Shown here: piece by piece, positions 11,252-21,933 of the stretch
Numbering within the stretch: the first letter of the stretch is position 1
Layout: each line of letters opens with the position of its first letter
Assembly: GCA_014526335.1 (NCBI GenBank)
Contig: JACTAT010000056.1
Coordinates: forward strand, 1,341,206-1,405,205
Length of the DNA: 64,000 nucleotides
Origin: Chrysaora quinquecirrha
Lineage: Eukaryota > Cnidaria > Scyphozoa > Semaeostomeae > Pelagiidae
Reading direction: 5' to 3'
Notes under the pieces: model-generated
The model's database searches: none
Told to the model about the DNA's origin: nothing
The model's input: the letters and a program-made list of their open reading frames with translations, nothing else
Translations under genes and position numbers: made by a program

Positions 11252-11542
11252 CTACAGGGGGTGTTTTGTAGGGTTTCCCCCTTCCAACCTTCTACATATC
11301 TGACACTTGCCTATCACCTTCTTTACCTGTTGTCTGCCTTGCGGCACCCAGAACCTTGCTCTCAGCTCAGCCAATGTTGACCGAAGCTTATTATGCTGTA
11401 CTCTTCTGTGGCAATCTTCAATAACAAGAACAGTTAAAGGATGGTCCTTAGGGAGAAGTATCGGGAATTTACTCCTGAATTCTAAGTCTGAATTTCCTAA
11501 TCTCCCCCTTGCACACAAGAACATCATTTTCACTCTCCACAC
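11252..11542 (-). CDS. BEL/Pao integrase zinc-binding (H2C2) region
   Basis: Contains a HHCC-type signature (VIEDCHRRVQHNKLRSTLAE followed by CQICRR), expected N-terminal to the integrase core. It overlaps the end of the RNase H frame. The frame changes near the C5 run at 11504-11508. Confidence 0.85.
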   Translation of the reverse strand: MWRVKMMFLCARGRLGNSDLEFRSKFPILLPKDHPLTVLVIEDCHRRVQHNKLRSTLAELRARFWVPQGRQQVKKVIGKCQICRRLEGGNPTKHPL

Positions 11543-12380
11543 CTAACTGCACTCCAAACTTCCTGAAATCCTTGCTCTGTTTTAAAGACTGCTGAGCATC
11601 AATAATCCAAAGGTGTTCTGCTGACTCGATTTCCTCTATTCTAAGACCTTCTAAGTTTGCTGCTTGTCCTAACCTCTTGCTTTTTAGATTAGAAATGAAC
11701 CTTAAGACATATGCTGTCACTCTCAACAGTCTAGTTGCTTTCCCATATCGTCCAATGTTGATGATATTGCTCAATCTTCCATCTTCTTTGTCTGAAGCAA
11801 CTAGAACAACAGCATTCTTCCTCCTTTCTGTCTCAACATCCAATGAGTCCTGCAGGGGCAAAAATATTGGCCAGGCATCCTCCCCCCTTACCAACCACTC
11901 TGGGCCTTCCCACCATAATTTGCTGTCTCTCAAGTGACTGGCAGAGACCCCCCTGGAACCCAAATCTGCTGGATTCTCAATACCAGCAACATGACCCCAA
12001 TTCTCCTTCTCTGTCAACTGCAGAATTTCATTGACTCGGTGCTGCACAAATTGTTTCCACTCTCCTTGATTGTTTATCCAAAAGAGAGCGGTCTTACTGT
12101 CCAGCCAGTATCGCACCTTGTCAACCTTGACATTTGTTCCAAGTGCCTCTATCACATTGCTCATTAAAGTTGACAGAACTCTAGCTGACATAAGTTCTAG
12201 CCGAGGAATGGTTAACTGCTTAAGCGGAGCAACTCTGGTCTTTGCAGTCAATAGCTTAGCGTAGGTTCCCTGGGTAGATTCACAGACTAAATATATCATA
12301 GCACAGTAAGCCTTCTTACTGGCATCAGCAAATCCATGGAGTTGAAAACTCAGCACCTTACCCATATTCCTCCTGCACAC
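11469..12380 (-). CDS. BEL/Pao RNase H region
   Basis: 303 residues with HGFADASKKAYCAMIYL (first catalytic Asp region), IPRLELMSARVL and VRYWLDSKTALFWI, ending in the connecting region before integrase with NPADLGSRG. This is the RNase H signature order of BEL/Pao pol. It is entered from the RT thumb frame through a shift near 12365. Confidence 0.88.
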   Translation of the reverse strand: MCRRNMGKVLSFQLHGFADASKKAYCAMIYLVCESTQGTYAKLLTAKTRVAPLKQLTIPRLELMSARVLSTLMSNVIEALGTNVKVDKVRYWLDSKTALFWINNQGEWKQFVQHRVNEILQLTEKENWGHVAGIENPADLGSRGVSASHLRDSKLWWEGPEWLVRGEDAWPIFLPLQDSLDVETERRKNAVVLVASDKEDGRLSNIINIGRYGKATRLLRVTAYVLRFISNLKSKRLGQAANLEGLRIEEIESAEHLWIIDAQQSLKQSKDFRKFGVQLGVESENDVLVCKGEIRKFRLRIQE

Positions 12381-12573
12381 ACCTAGGAATAGAAATTGTG
12401 TTTGTTTCTCTCAAATCTTTCAACCACATTTCCCACTTGGCACAGAATTCCTCTGGAAGTGGATCGTCCCATGCTAACTTAAGTTGGCACACCTCCTGAA
12501 AGATAATCTTGGCTACAACAGCTACCGGGCTAACCAATCCATGAGGGTCAAACAAGGAAGCAAGAATGCTCAA
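12358..12573 (-). CDS. BEL/Pao RT thumb/connection fragment
   Basis: A short open frame with ILASLFDPHGLVSPV, a highly conserved BEL/Pao and Gypsy motif just after the RT palm. It is isolated by frame changes on both sides (C4 run near 12577-12580, and near 12365). Confidence 0.85.
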   Translation of the reverse strand: MSILASLFDPHGLVSPVAVVAKIIFQEVCQLKLAWDDPLPEEFCAKWEMWLKDLRETNTISIPRCVQEEYG

Positions 12574-13642
12574 TATCCCCGTTTAGTAGCCTGTGGCGCT
12601 TACCTTCTTCACTTCCAACTTTGCCTAGGTTGAACTCCAATAGATCTCTCTCATTGTCCCAGGTGATGCCTAATACTTTGGGTTTTGCCTCCTTGCTATC
12701 AAGCCCCCCAAGAGATTCCTTTGCATATGAGGCATCTGCCCTATTCTGATTAACATTCTCTTTCACCCCTTCTCTCTGTGCTACTTCCTTCTCTAGCTCT
12801 CTATTGTTTGTCTTCCATTTACGAAGGGTAAATCCTCCTTCTCTCATCCGTTGCTTAGCTTTCTCATATAATTCTAAGGCTCCGTCAGTATCTGGACAAC
12901 TTGTTACCAAGTCATCAACAAAGAATCCCCCTATCAACTGACTCACAAACTCAGGGTCTTCTCCTTCATACTTTCTAATATGATGCCTTAGTACACAATT
13001 AAGCAAGAAAGGGGAAGAGTTGCAACCAAAGACCACCCTATTAAACCTATAGATGATTACTTCCGGCTCTTTTGCATGTATGTCCTTAAGCCACAGAAAC
13101 CTAAGGCTATCCCTATCCTGCTTATGTATCTCTATGTTTAGGAAGGCCTTCTCGATGTCCCCCACAAGTGCAACAGGGTTGATCCTAAACCTTAGCAGAA
13201 CATCGAATATCAATGGGGTGAGAGAAGGGCCCACATGGAGACAACTGTTTAGGGATACACCTGATTTCCTTTCCTTACAAGATGCGTCAGTACACAACTC
13301 GAACCTTCGTTGTCTCTCGTTCTCCCTTACAACTGCCCTATGAGGTAGGTAATGAACCTTATCTGCAGATTCCAATTCAGTGACCTGTTCAATAATACCT
13401 TCCTTGGCTTGCTGAGTAATGACCTCATTATACTTCTCAAAAATTTCTGGGCTCTGTTGCAGTCTCCTTACTTGGCTCTTCAGCCTCTGCAATGACACAT
13501 TATAATTGGAGGGCAAAGGTTTATGACCTAGCTTCCAAGGGAGTCCTACAGAGTACCTTTCCCCTGAAAAAGAAACATTATCCAGAACACTTTCATAAAC
13601 GTTGTCCTCTTCACGTATACCCAGGCTATCTAAGTCCCACAA
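12548..13642 (-). CDS. BEL/Pao reverse transcriptase
   Basis: About 364 residues covering RT fingers and palm: YLPHRAVV, LNSCLHVGPSLT, VALVGDIEKAFLNIEI (first catalytic Asp), FGCNSSPFLLN and GGFFVDDLVTS (the catalytic FVDD box). Upstream, the same frame is open back into LNKLWDLDSLG, typical of the protease-RT junction. A single frame change near 13675-13691 separates it from gag-protease. Confidence 0.92.
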   Translation of the reverse strand: MWDLDSLGIREEDNVYESVLDNVSFSGERYSVGLPWKLGHKPLPSNYNVSLQRLKSQVRRLQQSPEIFEKYNEVITQQAKEGIIEQVTELESADKVHYLPHRAVVRENERQRRFELCTDASCKERKSGVSLNSCLHVGPSLTPLIFDVLLRFRINPVALVGDIEKAFLNIEIHKQDRDSLRFLWLKDIHAKEPEVIIYRFNRVVFGCNSSPFLLNCVLRHHIRKYEGEDPEFVSQLIGGFFVDDLVTSCPDTDGALELYEKAKQRMREGGFTLRKWKTNNRELEKEVAQREGVKENVNQNRADASYAKESLGGLDSKEAKPKVLGITWDNERDLLEFNLGKVGSEEGKRHRLLNGDIEHSCFLV

Positions 13643-13659
13643 TTTATTTAACTTAGTTT

Positions 13660-15708
13660 CTATCTCCTGCTTCTCAGTTTTGTAAAACTGAGTTGAGAAT
13701 CAATACAAAAATTGATATTACAATCAGAATAACCAGGTTTCTCACCTTGCAATGGTCCAGATAGCACCCAGCCCAGGCTTGTCTTCACTGCAACTGGCTC
13801 TTGAGGCCCCCCTCGTATCGTTTCCTCCTCTTGGAAAGACCAGAACCAATCAGAACCTATGAGACAATCTATATCCAAGGTTTCATTATCACTGCAAACA
13901 TCAGAAAACCAAATATTCTTTAAATGCATGTAATTTTTCTTAAGAACTTCAATGTGGACATTTTGGATAGCAGAGATATCTTCCACGACAAAGGCCTCTA
14001 TTTTAACATTCTTCCTTCCATTTAGGGACCCTAGGGACAACTCCACAATATCTCTCATAGCATTGTCTGCTTCACTGCTCCCAAATACCTTGATTCCAAG
14101 ATGTTCACTCCTCACTGGCCTCAATCCTAATTTGCTAACAGCCTTGGCCGTGATGAAAGATCTGTGGCTGCCTGTATCGAATAATACTCTCACCTTCCAC
14201 TCTCGGTTGCCATTCACCATGGCTAAGGCTGTTTGCAGGGCCACTCTCCCATCTGTACCAGTGCTACCTACCCATGCAGTTGCATTAGGATCAAGAGAAG
14301 GTGCAGGTGCGCCAGGCTTAGGCTGCGTTTCCTTAGGAGGGGCTAGGCCAGGGCAAATTGCGCAGTGATGATTTCTCCTTCTACATAGCTTACAATCTAC
14401 TTTAGATCTACATTTGAAGGACCTATGGCCATTTCTTAAGCAACTAAAGCATCTAGCTTGTTTAATTAGAATACTCTTACGCTCATCAATGTCCTGGATC
14501 TTCTGACATTCCTCTGAGACATGCTCTTGTTCTTGACAAAACACACAACTCTTCTTTGTTTCTTTCCCAGTGTTAGTCACCAAAGCCGAAGCCGTAGCAG
14601 GTTTGCCTTGCTGTCTAGGCCGATACTGTTGCTGCTGATGGTCAGATCTCCTTCCCTGCTGTTGATTTTGACTCTGGAGGATAGGAAAATGCCCTTCCAA
14701 CACATCGACCTCCTTCTCCAGTGCCGCCAACATGTCATCCAAATTCCACTCGAGATGATTCACACCAAAACGTATCATGTTGTTTCGCAAGTTCTCCGGG
14801 ATTTTCCCCATCAGCACAGGCACAACAACACTCGAATAAGTTTCCTTCTTGATTCCCTGTGACTCCATGGCACGAAACTTCGTCTCAATTTGATCGTAAA
14901 GTGTTCTAAGCCTTTGAGCCGATTTTTCATTGTAGACAGGGGGTAAGTTGATAAGATCATTTATGTGGGCTCTTTGAATAACCCCCGGTTTGGCGTATCG
15001 TTTCTCAAGCTGCTGAATGGCTGACTCATAATTAGCATCCGTGAGCGGAAACCCTGAGACGACACTCCTTGCGGGCTCTTCTAAGTAACTACGCAGGTAT
15101 TTGAATTTATCAACCTGTGCAAGTTGTTCATCATCGTGAACCGCGCTTCGGAAGCCGTCCCAGAACTCCTGCCACTCTGTTATTTTCCCCGAGAATTTTT
15201 TCAGCTCCAGTTTAGGCAGTTTAACCCTGCGTCTGTCCTTCTGCCCTGAAGAGTTTGAGTTCAAGGAGACGTTGGTTAAATTGGAATTTAAACTTTCAAG
15301 AGAATTACTCCTCCTTACCGATTCTGCCTCTGCTTCAAAGTTATCTGCCTGTTCCGACTGTGAAACTCGTCGATTTCCAGATGAAACCACTGACCTTGTG
15401 TCCATCTTCTCTCCCAAGGCACTTTCTAAGGCGACCAGGCCGTATGTGACTCTTTCCATGATTTCGCTTGCTTCGTCGGCTTCTTTATCACAAGCTTCTT
15501 CGTTCGCTAATTCAGCCATCATCGCCAAGATATCTTTATCTAACACTTTAAGAATATCGGATTTTTCCCTCAAGCTGATCTGGTACTGTTTTAGCCTTAA
15601 CTCATCCGCATCTTCTTGTTTTAGAATGTCCTCAACTTTGTTTAGCAACTTCGTCGTGGCTCCTCTTTGAGACTTTCGCTCCTTTTTTATCTTCTCCAAG
15701 TTTTCCAT
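13660..15708 (-). CDS. BEL/Pao Gag with aspartic protease
   Basis: 682 residues. The N-terminal part is coiled-coil-like and charged. A DUF1759-type gag domain lies at about residues 165-310 (WQEFWDGFRSAVHD, YLRSYLEEPA). CCHC-type zinc knuckles follow at about 390-455, including CFSCLRNGHRSFKC. An aspartic protease with the active-site motif VLFDTGSHRSFI lies at about residue 505. The start is the Met just inside the primer-binding region. Gag would form virus-like particles and the protease would process them. Confidence 0.93.
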   Translation of the reverse strand: MENLEKIKKERKSQRGATTKLLNKVEDILKQEDADELRLKQYQISLREKSDILKVLDKDILAMMAELANEEACDKEADEASEIMERVTYGLVALESALGEKMDTRSVVSSGNRRVSQSEQADNFEAEAESVRRSNSLESLNSNLTNVSLNSNSSGQKDRRRVKLPKLELKKFSGKITEWQEFWDGFRSAVHDDEQLAQVDKFKYLRSYLEEPARSVVSGFPLTDANYESAIQQLEKRYAKPGVIQRAHINDLINLPPVYNEKSAQRLRTLYDQIETKFRAMESQGIKKETYSSVVVPVLMGKIPENLRNNMIRFGVNHLEWNLDDMLAALEKEVDVLEGHFPILQSQNQQQGRRSDHQQQQYRPRQQGKPATASALVTNTGKETKKSCVFCQEQEHVSEECQKIQDIDERKSILIKQARCFSCLRNGHRSFKCRSKVDCKLCRRRNHHCAICPGLAPPKETQPKPGAPAPSLDPNATAWVGSTGTDGRVALQTALAMVNGNREWKVRVLFDTGSHRSFITAKAVSKLGLRPVRSEHLGIKVFGSSEADNAMRDIVELSLGSLNGRKNVKIEAFVVEDISAIQNVHIEVLKKNYMHLKNIWFSDVCSDNETLDIDCLIGSDWFWSFQEEETIRGGPQEPVAVKTSLGWVLSGPLQGEKPGYSDCNINFCIDSQLSFTKLRSRR

Positions 15709-15737
15709 CTTTATATATCCCTAGTTTACTCAATCCG

Positions 15738-15754
15738 GTTCGGTCGGTGGACCA
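15738..15754 (-). other. Primer-binding site of BEL/Pao element
   Basis: Two bases after the 5' LTR the minus strand reads TGGTCCACCGACCGAAC, starting with the TGG expected to pair with a tRNA CCA end. I cannot say which tRNA it matches. Confidence 0.65.
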
Positions 15755-15756
15755 TA

Positions 15757-16188
15757 TGTAAAGAATAGCTCTTTTCTGCACTGGTTCTGGATTATTTATC
15801 AACCAGAGATACTCCAAATAAAAGACAAACTTGAATATTTCCACGTACAAATTCTCAATTCAACATAACTCTAGAGAACCTTCGAAAATCTAAAGACTAA
15901 TGACTAATGTTAAAGGTATAAGCATGTTACAACAAGGAAATACGACATACAAAATAACCAATCACAGAACTGAACAGAAAGAACTTGAACCAATCAGATT
16001 CTTACAACAATATTATGCTAATTCCTTGACGCCAATACATGTTTCACCGATTAATCAGATTCCTGTTTCGTATTCAGATCGAGGTTCTTACGCACATAAG
16101 TTAAATACAAGTAACAAACAAGAATGAGTAATAGAAAAGTCAACAAGAATAATAGTAATGCTGCTGCGCGTGTGGGGTTTTCCCGACA
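15757..16188 (-). repeat. BEL/Pao 5' LTR
   Basis: 432 bp, near-identical partner of 9685-10116, with TG...CA ends. It is followed on the plus strand by AATAACATAACC, which aligns to contig B from 50330. Confidence 0.95.
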
Positions 16189-17799
16189 AATAACATAACC
16201 ACCACCACAACCAGAGTCATGATCATCATGATTATCATGGTCATCATCATCATAACCACCAGCATTATCGTCATAATCGTTATCGTCGTCGTTGTGCATA
16301 GCGACAAACGTCTTTCATCGTTTGACTGAAATGGCTGTATTTAACCAGAGTCGTTCTTCGAACAAGCCCATGTCCATACTGCAATTTCACCTGACATTGA
16401 CTTTTATGTCTTTGCTGAGCAATGTGAAGATGTCCAGCTAAGTTCAATGGATGAGAAAAATTCAAAACACGTTGTTGCACAGGGGCTCCTTACTGGGATT
16501 TAACTGTACCTGAATATGCCATTCATGTTTACCATAGAGGGGCGTCGGCAGCCTGCTGTATGATCTCATACAATGAAGCAGAGGATTTTGCATTTAAAAA
16601 GTTAAAAAGAATAAACAATTTCTTCTTGTGGTGTAGCATTTCAAAAAATTGCAAATCTTAGTTGGCATAAAAAAGCATTACTTTCTGGCTATATCTAGCT
16701 GTTTCATTACATCCAGTTTTTTCAAGACTAAAATGCCTGTTTCTTCTTCATTTTCCCCAAGACCAGCGTCTTCTGCCAGGCCGACTTCTGCCACCATAAT
16801 ACAGCCGTCTTCGTCTTCGCATAGAGCCGGCGCCGATTGCGACGTGGGTCTTCTAGAAATTTCTCTGGTCCTAAAAAGGAATAGAAATCAATAGCTGGGT
16901 GTTTAAGCTCCTAAACGAGATTTTTGCAAGACGAAATCCTTTCCGATGAAAAGGAAATGCAGTTCTGGGGAAAAAATCTTTGGCCTGTCCCGTGAAGAAA
17001 TTCGCCTTGAGATCAAGCCAATGCTTCTGAGAAACGACAAATTCTCACAAATAAGCCCAAATAAGCTTAGGCAACTTTCTGTAAACATACGTAAAAATGA
17101 ATCATCGTCATCGTCATCATCATTATCGTCATCTTCATTCCAGCTCCATCTAGTTCTAGTTTTGCGTCCTCTGCAGCGCGGAAGCATCACAGCATTCTTT
17201 GTACATAGCGACAGGGTCCCTGTGTTTTTCTCGTTTGGATAAGGCTAAGCCTGACCCGGTCATTTGCTCTGCTCTCAGAAAAAAGTAGAAACTCTTTCTA
17301 CTTCTGCGATCGATCGAATCGATTGTACGAACCAATCAAAATAACCCCGGGAATTTTCCATGGTAACTACTCATTTATCGCTCATTTACCTTCACTGTCT
17401 TGTTCTTCTTCATCACCATCAGCATTGAAAACGGGGGAGGCTCTTTCTTCGTCGTCTCCGTAGTCTTCCAGTGGCTCGTCAAAATCTTCAGAAGGATCGT
17501 CTAGTTCTTCAACTGCTTCTTCTTGATTGTCTTTCAAAGGTTCTTAATGAAAATGAGAAATAAATGCAACCAGACTGCCTGAACCGTAACAGCCTTGAGA
17601 GAAAGACAGAGGGAGGAGGGAGATTGTTAAACATTTGAGTCCCCCCCCTGTAATGTCTGTGTGTGTGTGTCTGTACAATACCGAGGGGCAAATCACTTTC
17701 CTTGGAAGCGGACGAGATTTTTGGGATTTTCACAAAAGAACAATAGAATTTCATGAAAATTATTAAAGGATTTCAAAATAACAATGGCTATCTTTAAAA

Positions 17800-17897
17800 C
17801 ACGGAATACGGAATGACGGAATACGGAATGACGGAATACGGAATGACGGAATACGGAATGACGGAATACGGAATGACGGAATACGGAATGACGGAAT
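17800..17897. repeat. 15-bp tandem repeat GGAATGACGGAATAC
   Basis: About six units, inside the foldback element. The same repeat in reverse complement occupies 19050-19232, so the two arrays could pair as arms of a large hairpin. Confidence 0.92.
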
Positions 17898-19049
17898 AAA
17901 AAAAGTTACTATTTGAGTTATGAATAAAAAGACATCCAAAATGCAAAAAGAATGTACAAATAAGAGGGGCGTTTCACACTTCCAATAGGTGGACGACATT
18001 TCAGCTAAAACAATAGCATTTCTAAGGGATTTTCGTGAAAAAAGTAGGGTTTTCCATCAAGGGTGTACGAGATTTTGAAGGAATGAATCGCCCCTCGAAA
18101 AAATAAAACCATTAAGAAGAATTTTCACTTTATTGCGTGTCGATTTTGTTTCACGTTGTTTATAGCGCAGTTTTTCTTATTAATTATTATAAATTCGTAT
18201 AAATATTCATTTTAAATTTAGAATTTTGAAATAAACTGAAATAGAACAACATAAATTCAATATCGGAAACTGAATTTATCCTATTATTATTACCATTATT
18301 ATTATTATCTATTGACTTGTTGAATAAAACCGCGTTTGTACCAACATGGGGCACTATAAAATAAATAGCCAGCAAGGAATGCTGCAAATGAACTGACACT
18401 TGTTTTGTTTGGTTTCCAAAGTTTTTAAAATATATAGAAAGAAGTTATAAATAGGCCAATTAGACTAATACCATGCATTGCAGTGTACTTCAATAAGACT
18501 TGAGATAATAGAGAATGATAGGTATGTTTCATTTCCTGAAAACTCAATCTACAAAAATCAACAAAAGTCATTCTAATCTGCATAATTACTTTAATGGGCA
18601 ATATCAACAGATTGTATTTCAGTTGGGGCGGTTATAGCTATAACAATTACTGAACGCAATTTTACCAATTAAGAGATCAGATATCCCTGCAAAGATGTAA
18701 ACAGAAGGACTCACATTATTATTATGTGAAGGGATCGAGCAGCATAGGGAGATGCACTGTTTCAAAGCCAAAACGTAACGAGGGGCAATTCACTGCTTTG
18801 GATCTCGTACACGGTACATCTTTTGCTGAAAATCTTATTGTTTTCAAAGAAATCTATTAAAAATCCTTTTGTTTCAAATGGAATCTCTTACGCCTTTCGG
18901 AGAAGTGAAATGCCCCTCGAAGGGTGGATGTATAATAGGTGTTGGTATAGAGTAAACTTAGTTTTATTCAACAAGTCAATAACTAATAATAATAATAACA
19001 ATAGGATAAATACAGTTTCAGAAATTGAATTTATGTTGTATGAATTTAT

Positions 19050-19232
19050 TTTATTCCGTCATTCCGTCGTTCCGTCATTCCGTATTCCGTCATTCCGTCA
19101 TTCCGTATTCCGTCATTCCGTATTCCGTCATTCCGTATTCCGTCATTCCGTATTCCGTCATTCCGTATTCCGTCATTCCGTATTTCGTCATTCCGTATTC
19201 CGTCATTCCGTCATTCCGTATTCCGTGTTTTA
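19050..19232. repeat. Tandem repeat GTATTCCGTCATTCC, inverted partner array
   Basis: About twelve units of the complement of the 17800-17897 array, longer than its partner. Long repetitive open frames here are artefacts. Confidence 0.92.
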
Positions 19233-19673
19233 AAGATAGCCAAATAACAATAGGATTTTTTAAAAAGTGGACGAGATTTTTTGGAGTGATTTGCCCCTCG
19301 TACAATACGGTGGGGGATGCGCAGAAGCAGCTAAAAATCAAGGCCCTAAATTTCATCGTTTGACCCATTTTACTTGAGAGTGTAATTTAAAACTTAAAAA
19401 CTCAGATTGTGCAGGCTTTGGGAAACGTGAAACAACAATCACAAGACTTCATAGAAGCTTACAAGAACACAATAACGAACACGCCATGGCCTATTTTCTC
19501 ATCTATTTTCTATAACTGCCTGCAGATGGCATTCCAGAAAACATAAGCATGTATAACGCGAAGATTTTTGGATACATCATGGAGAGACAGACCGAGAGAA
19601 AATCTGTTTAAACATTACCGGCAATGCCAAGAACTGCAAACAGCACAGTTATAAGAATAAGAGCAAGCTTCAT

Positions 19674-21933
19674 CTTCTCCTTGTTCTGTGTTTTCCTTCT
19701 CTGTTCTCAGGACTTTCGTTATTTACCAAACTTATCGTTTCCTTTTCGATTAAAACTTCACCGTCGGAGCGGCACAGTCAGTCCAGCCGAGTGGATTGAG
19801 TAACCAGAACTTGCCAAAAATTTCACAATTCACAGCACACGAAGATTCCCACCGAGGAGATCGTGCTTGTCACGCCGCAAATACAATGGGCTGTTGGTAT
19901 GAAACGTCGTCGCTGATTGACTGCAGTTCCTGGTTACTGTCCAATCAAACTAAAGTTTACTAATCGCTAATGGCTTTCGAAAAAAGAACACAACTTCCCA
20001 AACGAAACCCGCATGACCATCTTTAAAACGCGGAATTCGGAATCGATAATCTAGAATCCAGAATTCGTAATCCCCAACCAGGAATAGAAACCGGAATCAG
20101 AAAGCCGGACTTTGGAATCCGAGATTTTAAAATATGGACTTCAAAGCTAGACAAAATCTTATTAACTAAGCTTTGGGAAATGATGTCATCTATTCAAAAT
20201 TTCCCAATAGTTATATTGGTCATGGGAAAGAAAAATTTCGATAGCAATGAAGGAAATGCCTCAGTGGAGAAGCCTTGTACACGCATTTTTTTATAAGGAA
20301 GTTCGGTTCAGGCTAAGTACTGAAACAGTACGAATTCCCAAGGCTCAGTACGAATTCCCAATTCCTCAACTGATGGCCAAATTTGAGTACTCAATATTCC
20401 TTAGCAATTCCATAACTTTTTATATTGTGATTCTTCAAAATAACCAATTGTCAAGGAAATATAGGTCAGAAGACGAATAGAAATGAATACTGTTTGACAA
20501 CCATTGGCAATAAGCATTGCTTGCTCTGTATTCAAAACTTCATCTTTTTTAATTGAAATGTTAAGTTAAAGAAAAGTCAGATTCCTTAGCAGTCTCCGAT
20601 CCAGTACTGCAAATTCTTTAAGTGTTTGCCTATCCGAGTACTACCTTCCGTATAGTAAAGCACTTCCTTATAAAAAAAATGCGTGTATTCTTCAAAATTT
20701 ATGCTTTTTGCATCACCAGGCCAAAACCTAACGTGCGGAGAGTCCCAGGAAGAATTTCGTTCCCTATCCATGTCAGTCAACTTTGTGGGAAGTCTGGGGA
20801 TGGAATGTCACAAACCAAACGCGGAAGGATTATGGACGTTGTGAGCCCACGTTACTTGACTGACCAAAGTTCGATATTGTTTTCACATCCAACACATTGC
20901 ACACAGCTTGCGATTCCGATCAGAAAGAGGAAACTCTATTGAGCATGGGACAAGAAACCGATACGTCATCTTCTGGTTCGTTGCCTCTGTGGGTTTCTTA
21001 TTGTGGGTGATTCAATCACAAGGAAATAGTACTCAACATCTCAAAAGCGTTAAGAACTTATTTTTTTAACAAAGCAGCGTAAATAGACTACCCAAGTGTG
21101 ACGTCATCAAAAATCTATTTTTAGAATTTCGAAATTTGCTCGTCATTTTGTGAAAGAGCGTCAAAAATGATGCTTATTCGTGCAAAAATCAGTTAAATAT
21201 GTCGAGCCACTGCCGGGCGGCACGGCAAAATCGGTCGTGCGAAGATTTTAGCTCGAGCTAAAGTCACTGTTTGATTCAGGTTCTATCTCGGCGTCGGAAG
21301 AATGCCTGAGCAATCTCGCCATAATAGGCACTGAACAAAACCTTGTCGTATCGTCGCGTATCTGCTGCTAACACTGCCCAATTTTATCCGTACGCGTAGG
21401 GTGACCACCGTAGCTAAACACCACTACGTGCAAGGCTTGCCAGAAGAAAGGACTTTCCTAGTTATGGGGGGTGCTCTTCAAGCAATAGATTTCGTTTGTA
21501 AAATAACACCTGCTGTATAGCCTGGTTCTCATATCTACCATTTATTAGAACATGAATTTTTAACGTTGATGAACCAAAAAAGTTTGTTGAACATTTCTGG
21601 GTTATATCAAAACGAGGTTCTTTGTTTTCTGGGTAACAGGGGGACGGAGGATCATCGATCATCACAGACAAGCAGGCATATGAGAACAAGGTTTTGTTAT
21701 AAAATAAAGAACAAAGATTAAAAGAAAATAATTTTTAATCGACCTAAATTTAAGTTATAAAACAAGTTTAACTTTCGATAAAAAACTGCATGAATGCAAT
21801 GAACAATAGTTAGCTAGAAGTGATGGAGAGCTTCAGTAGAGTACTAAATTTAAATAGGCCAGAAATAGGCTATAATAGATAAAACTCCATTTCTGTTTCA
21901 TATTTATTCATCGTGTCTGTACTCTTGAAGCTA
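19674..21933. other. Spacer between peptide genes 2 and 3
   Basis: Conserved with contig B (52838-55492) except for a 609-bp insertion in B at 53101-53709. It contains one TA-flanked MITE (20280-20685). Apart from that I see no gene or RNA gene. Confidence 0.55.
20280..20685. mobile_element. MITE with CACGCATTTTTT ends and TA duplication
   Basis: Terminal inverted repeats CACGCATTTTTTTATAAGGA and the complement, flanked by TA, as for mariner-type elements. The same insertion is at 54060-54461 in B. A related copy sits at 58267-58622, with an interrupted copy in A (25077-27256). Confidence 0.75.

Larger units (their letters stand above)
9685..16188 (-). mobile_element. BEL/Pao LTR retrotransposon, full length but frameshifted
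   Basis: A 6.5-kb element in minus orientation: two 432-bp LTRs, primer-binding site, gag-protease ORF, reverse transcriptase, RNase H, integrase and polypurine tract. The domain order gag, AP, RT, RNase H, IN is that of BEL/Pao. The LTRs are almost identical (one difference noted, near the TGACA end), indicating recent insertion. The pol region is interrupted by about six frame changes. It is absent from contig B, where 822 bp (49508-50329) occupy the site instead. I found no target-site duplication. Confidence 0.95.
17682..19300. mobile_element. Foldback element with 8-bp target duplication (hAT-like)
   Basis: A 1,619-bp element beginning CGAGGGGCAAATCAC and ending in the complement, flanked by TACAATAC at 17674-17681 and 19301-19308. 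Contig B has an empty site (TCTGTTCAGTACGGTGG near 52480). An 8-bp duplication fits hAT-type transposition. There is no transposase. Further CGAGGGGC/GCCCCTCG ends at about 18090, 18780 and 18905 suggest nested copies. It lies in intron 1 of peptide gene 2. Confidence 0.8.
16728..19673 (-). pseudogene. Secreted cationic-peptide precursor 2, contig A copy, frameshifted
   Basis: Exons 19619-19673 (signal peptide MKLALILITVLFAVLGIA), 17390-17542 (acidic, begins EPLKDNQEEAVEE) and exon 3 with its acceptor at 16870. Introns are phase 1. Relative to contig B, two bases are missing in exon 3 near 16825, inside the arginine-rich tail, so the frame leaves the conserved ending and stops at 16728-16730. 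The conserved stop would be at 16748-16750. The DNA encoding the RRRWSWGK ending is still present out of frame. This may be a true loss allele or an assembly error. Intron 1 hosts the 17682-19300 foldback element. Role as for the other family members. Confidence 0.75.
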
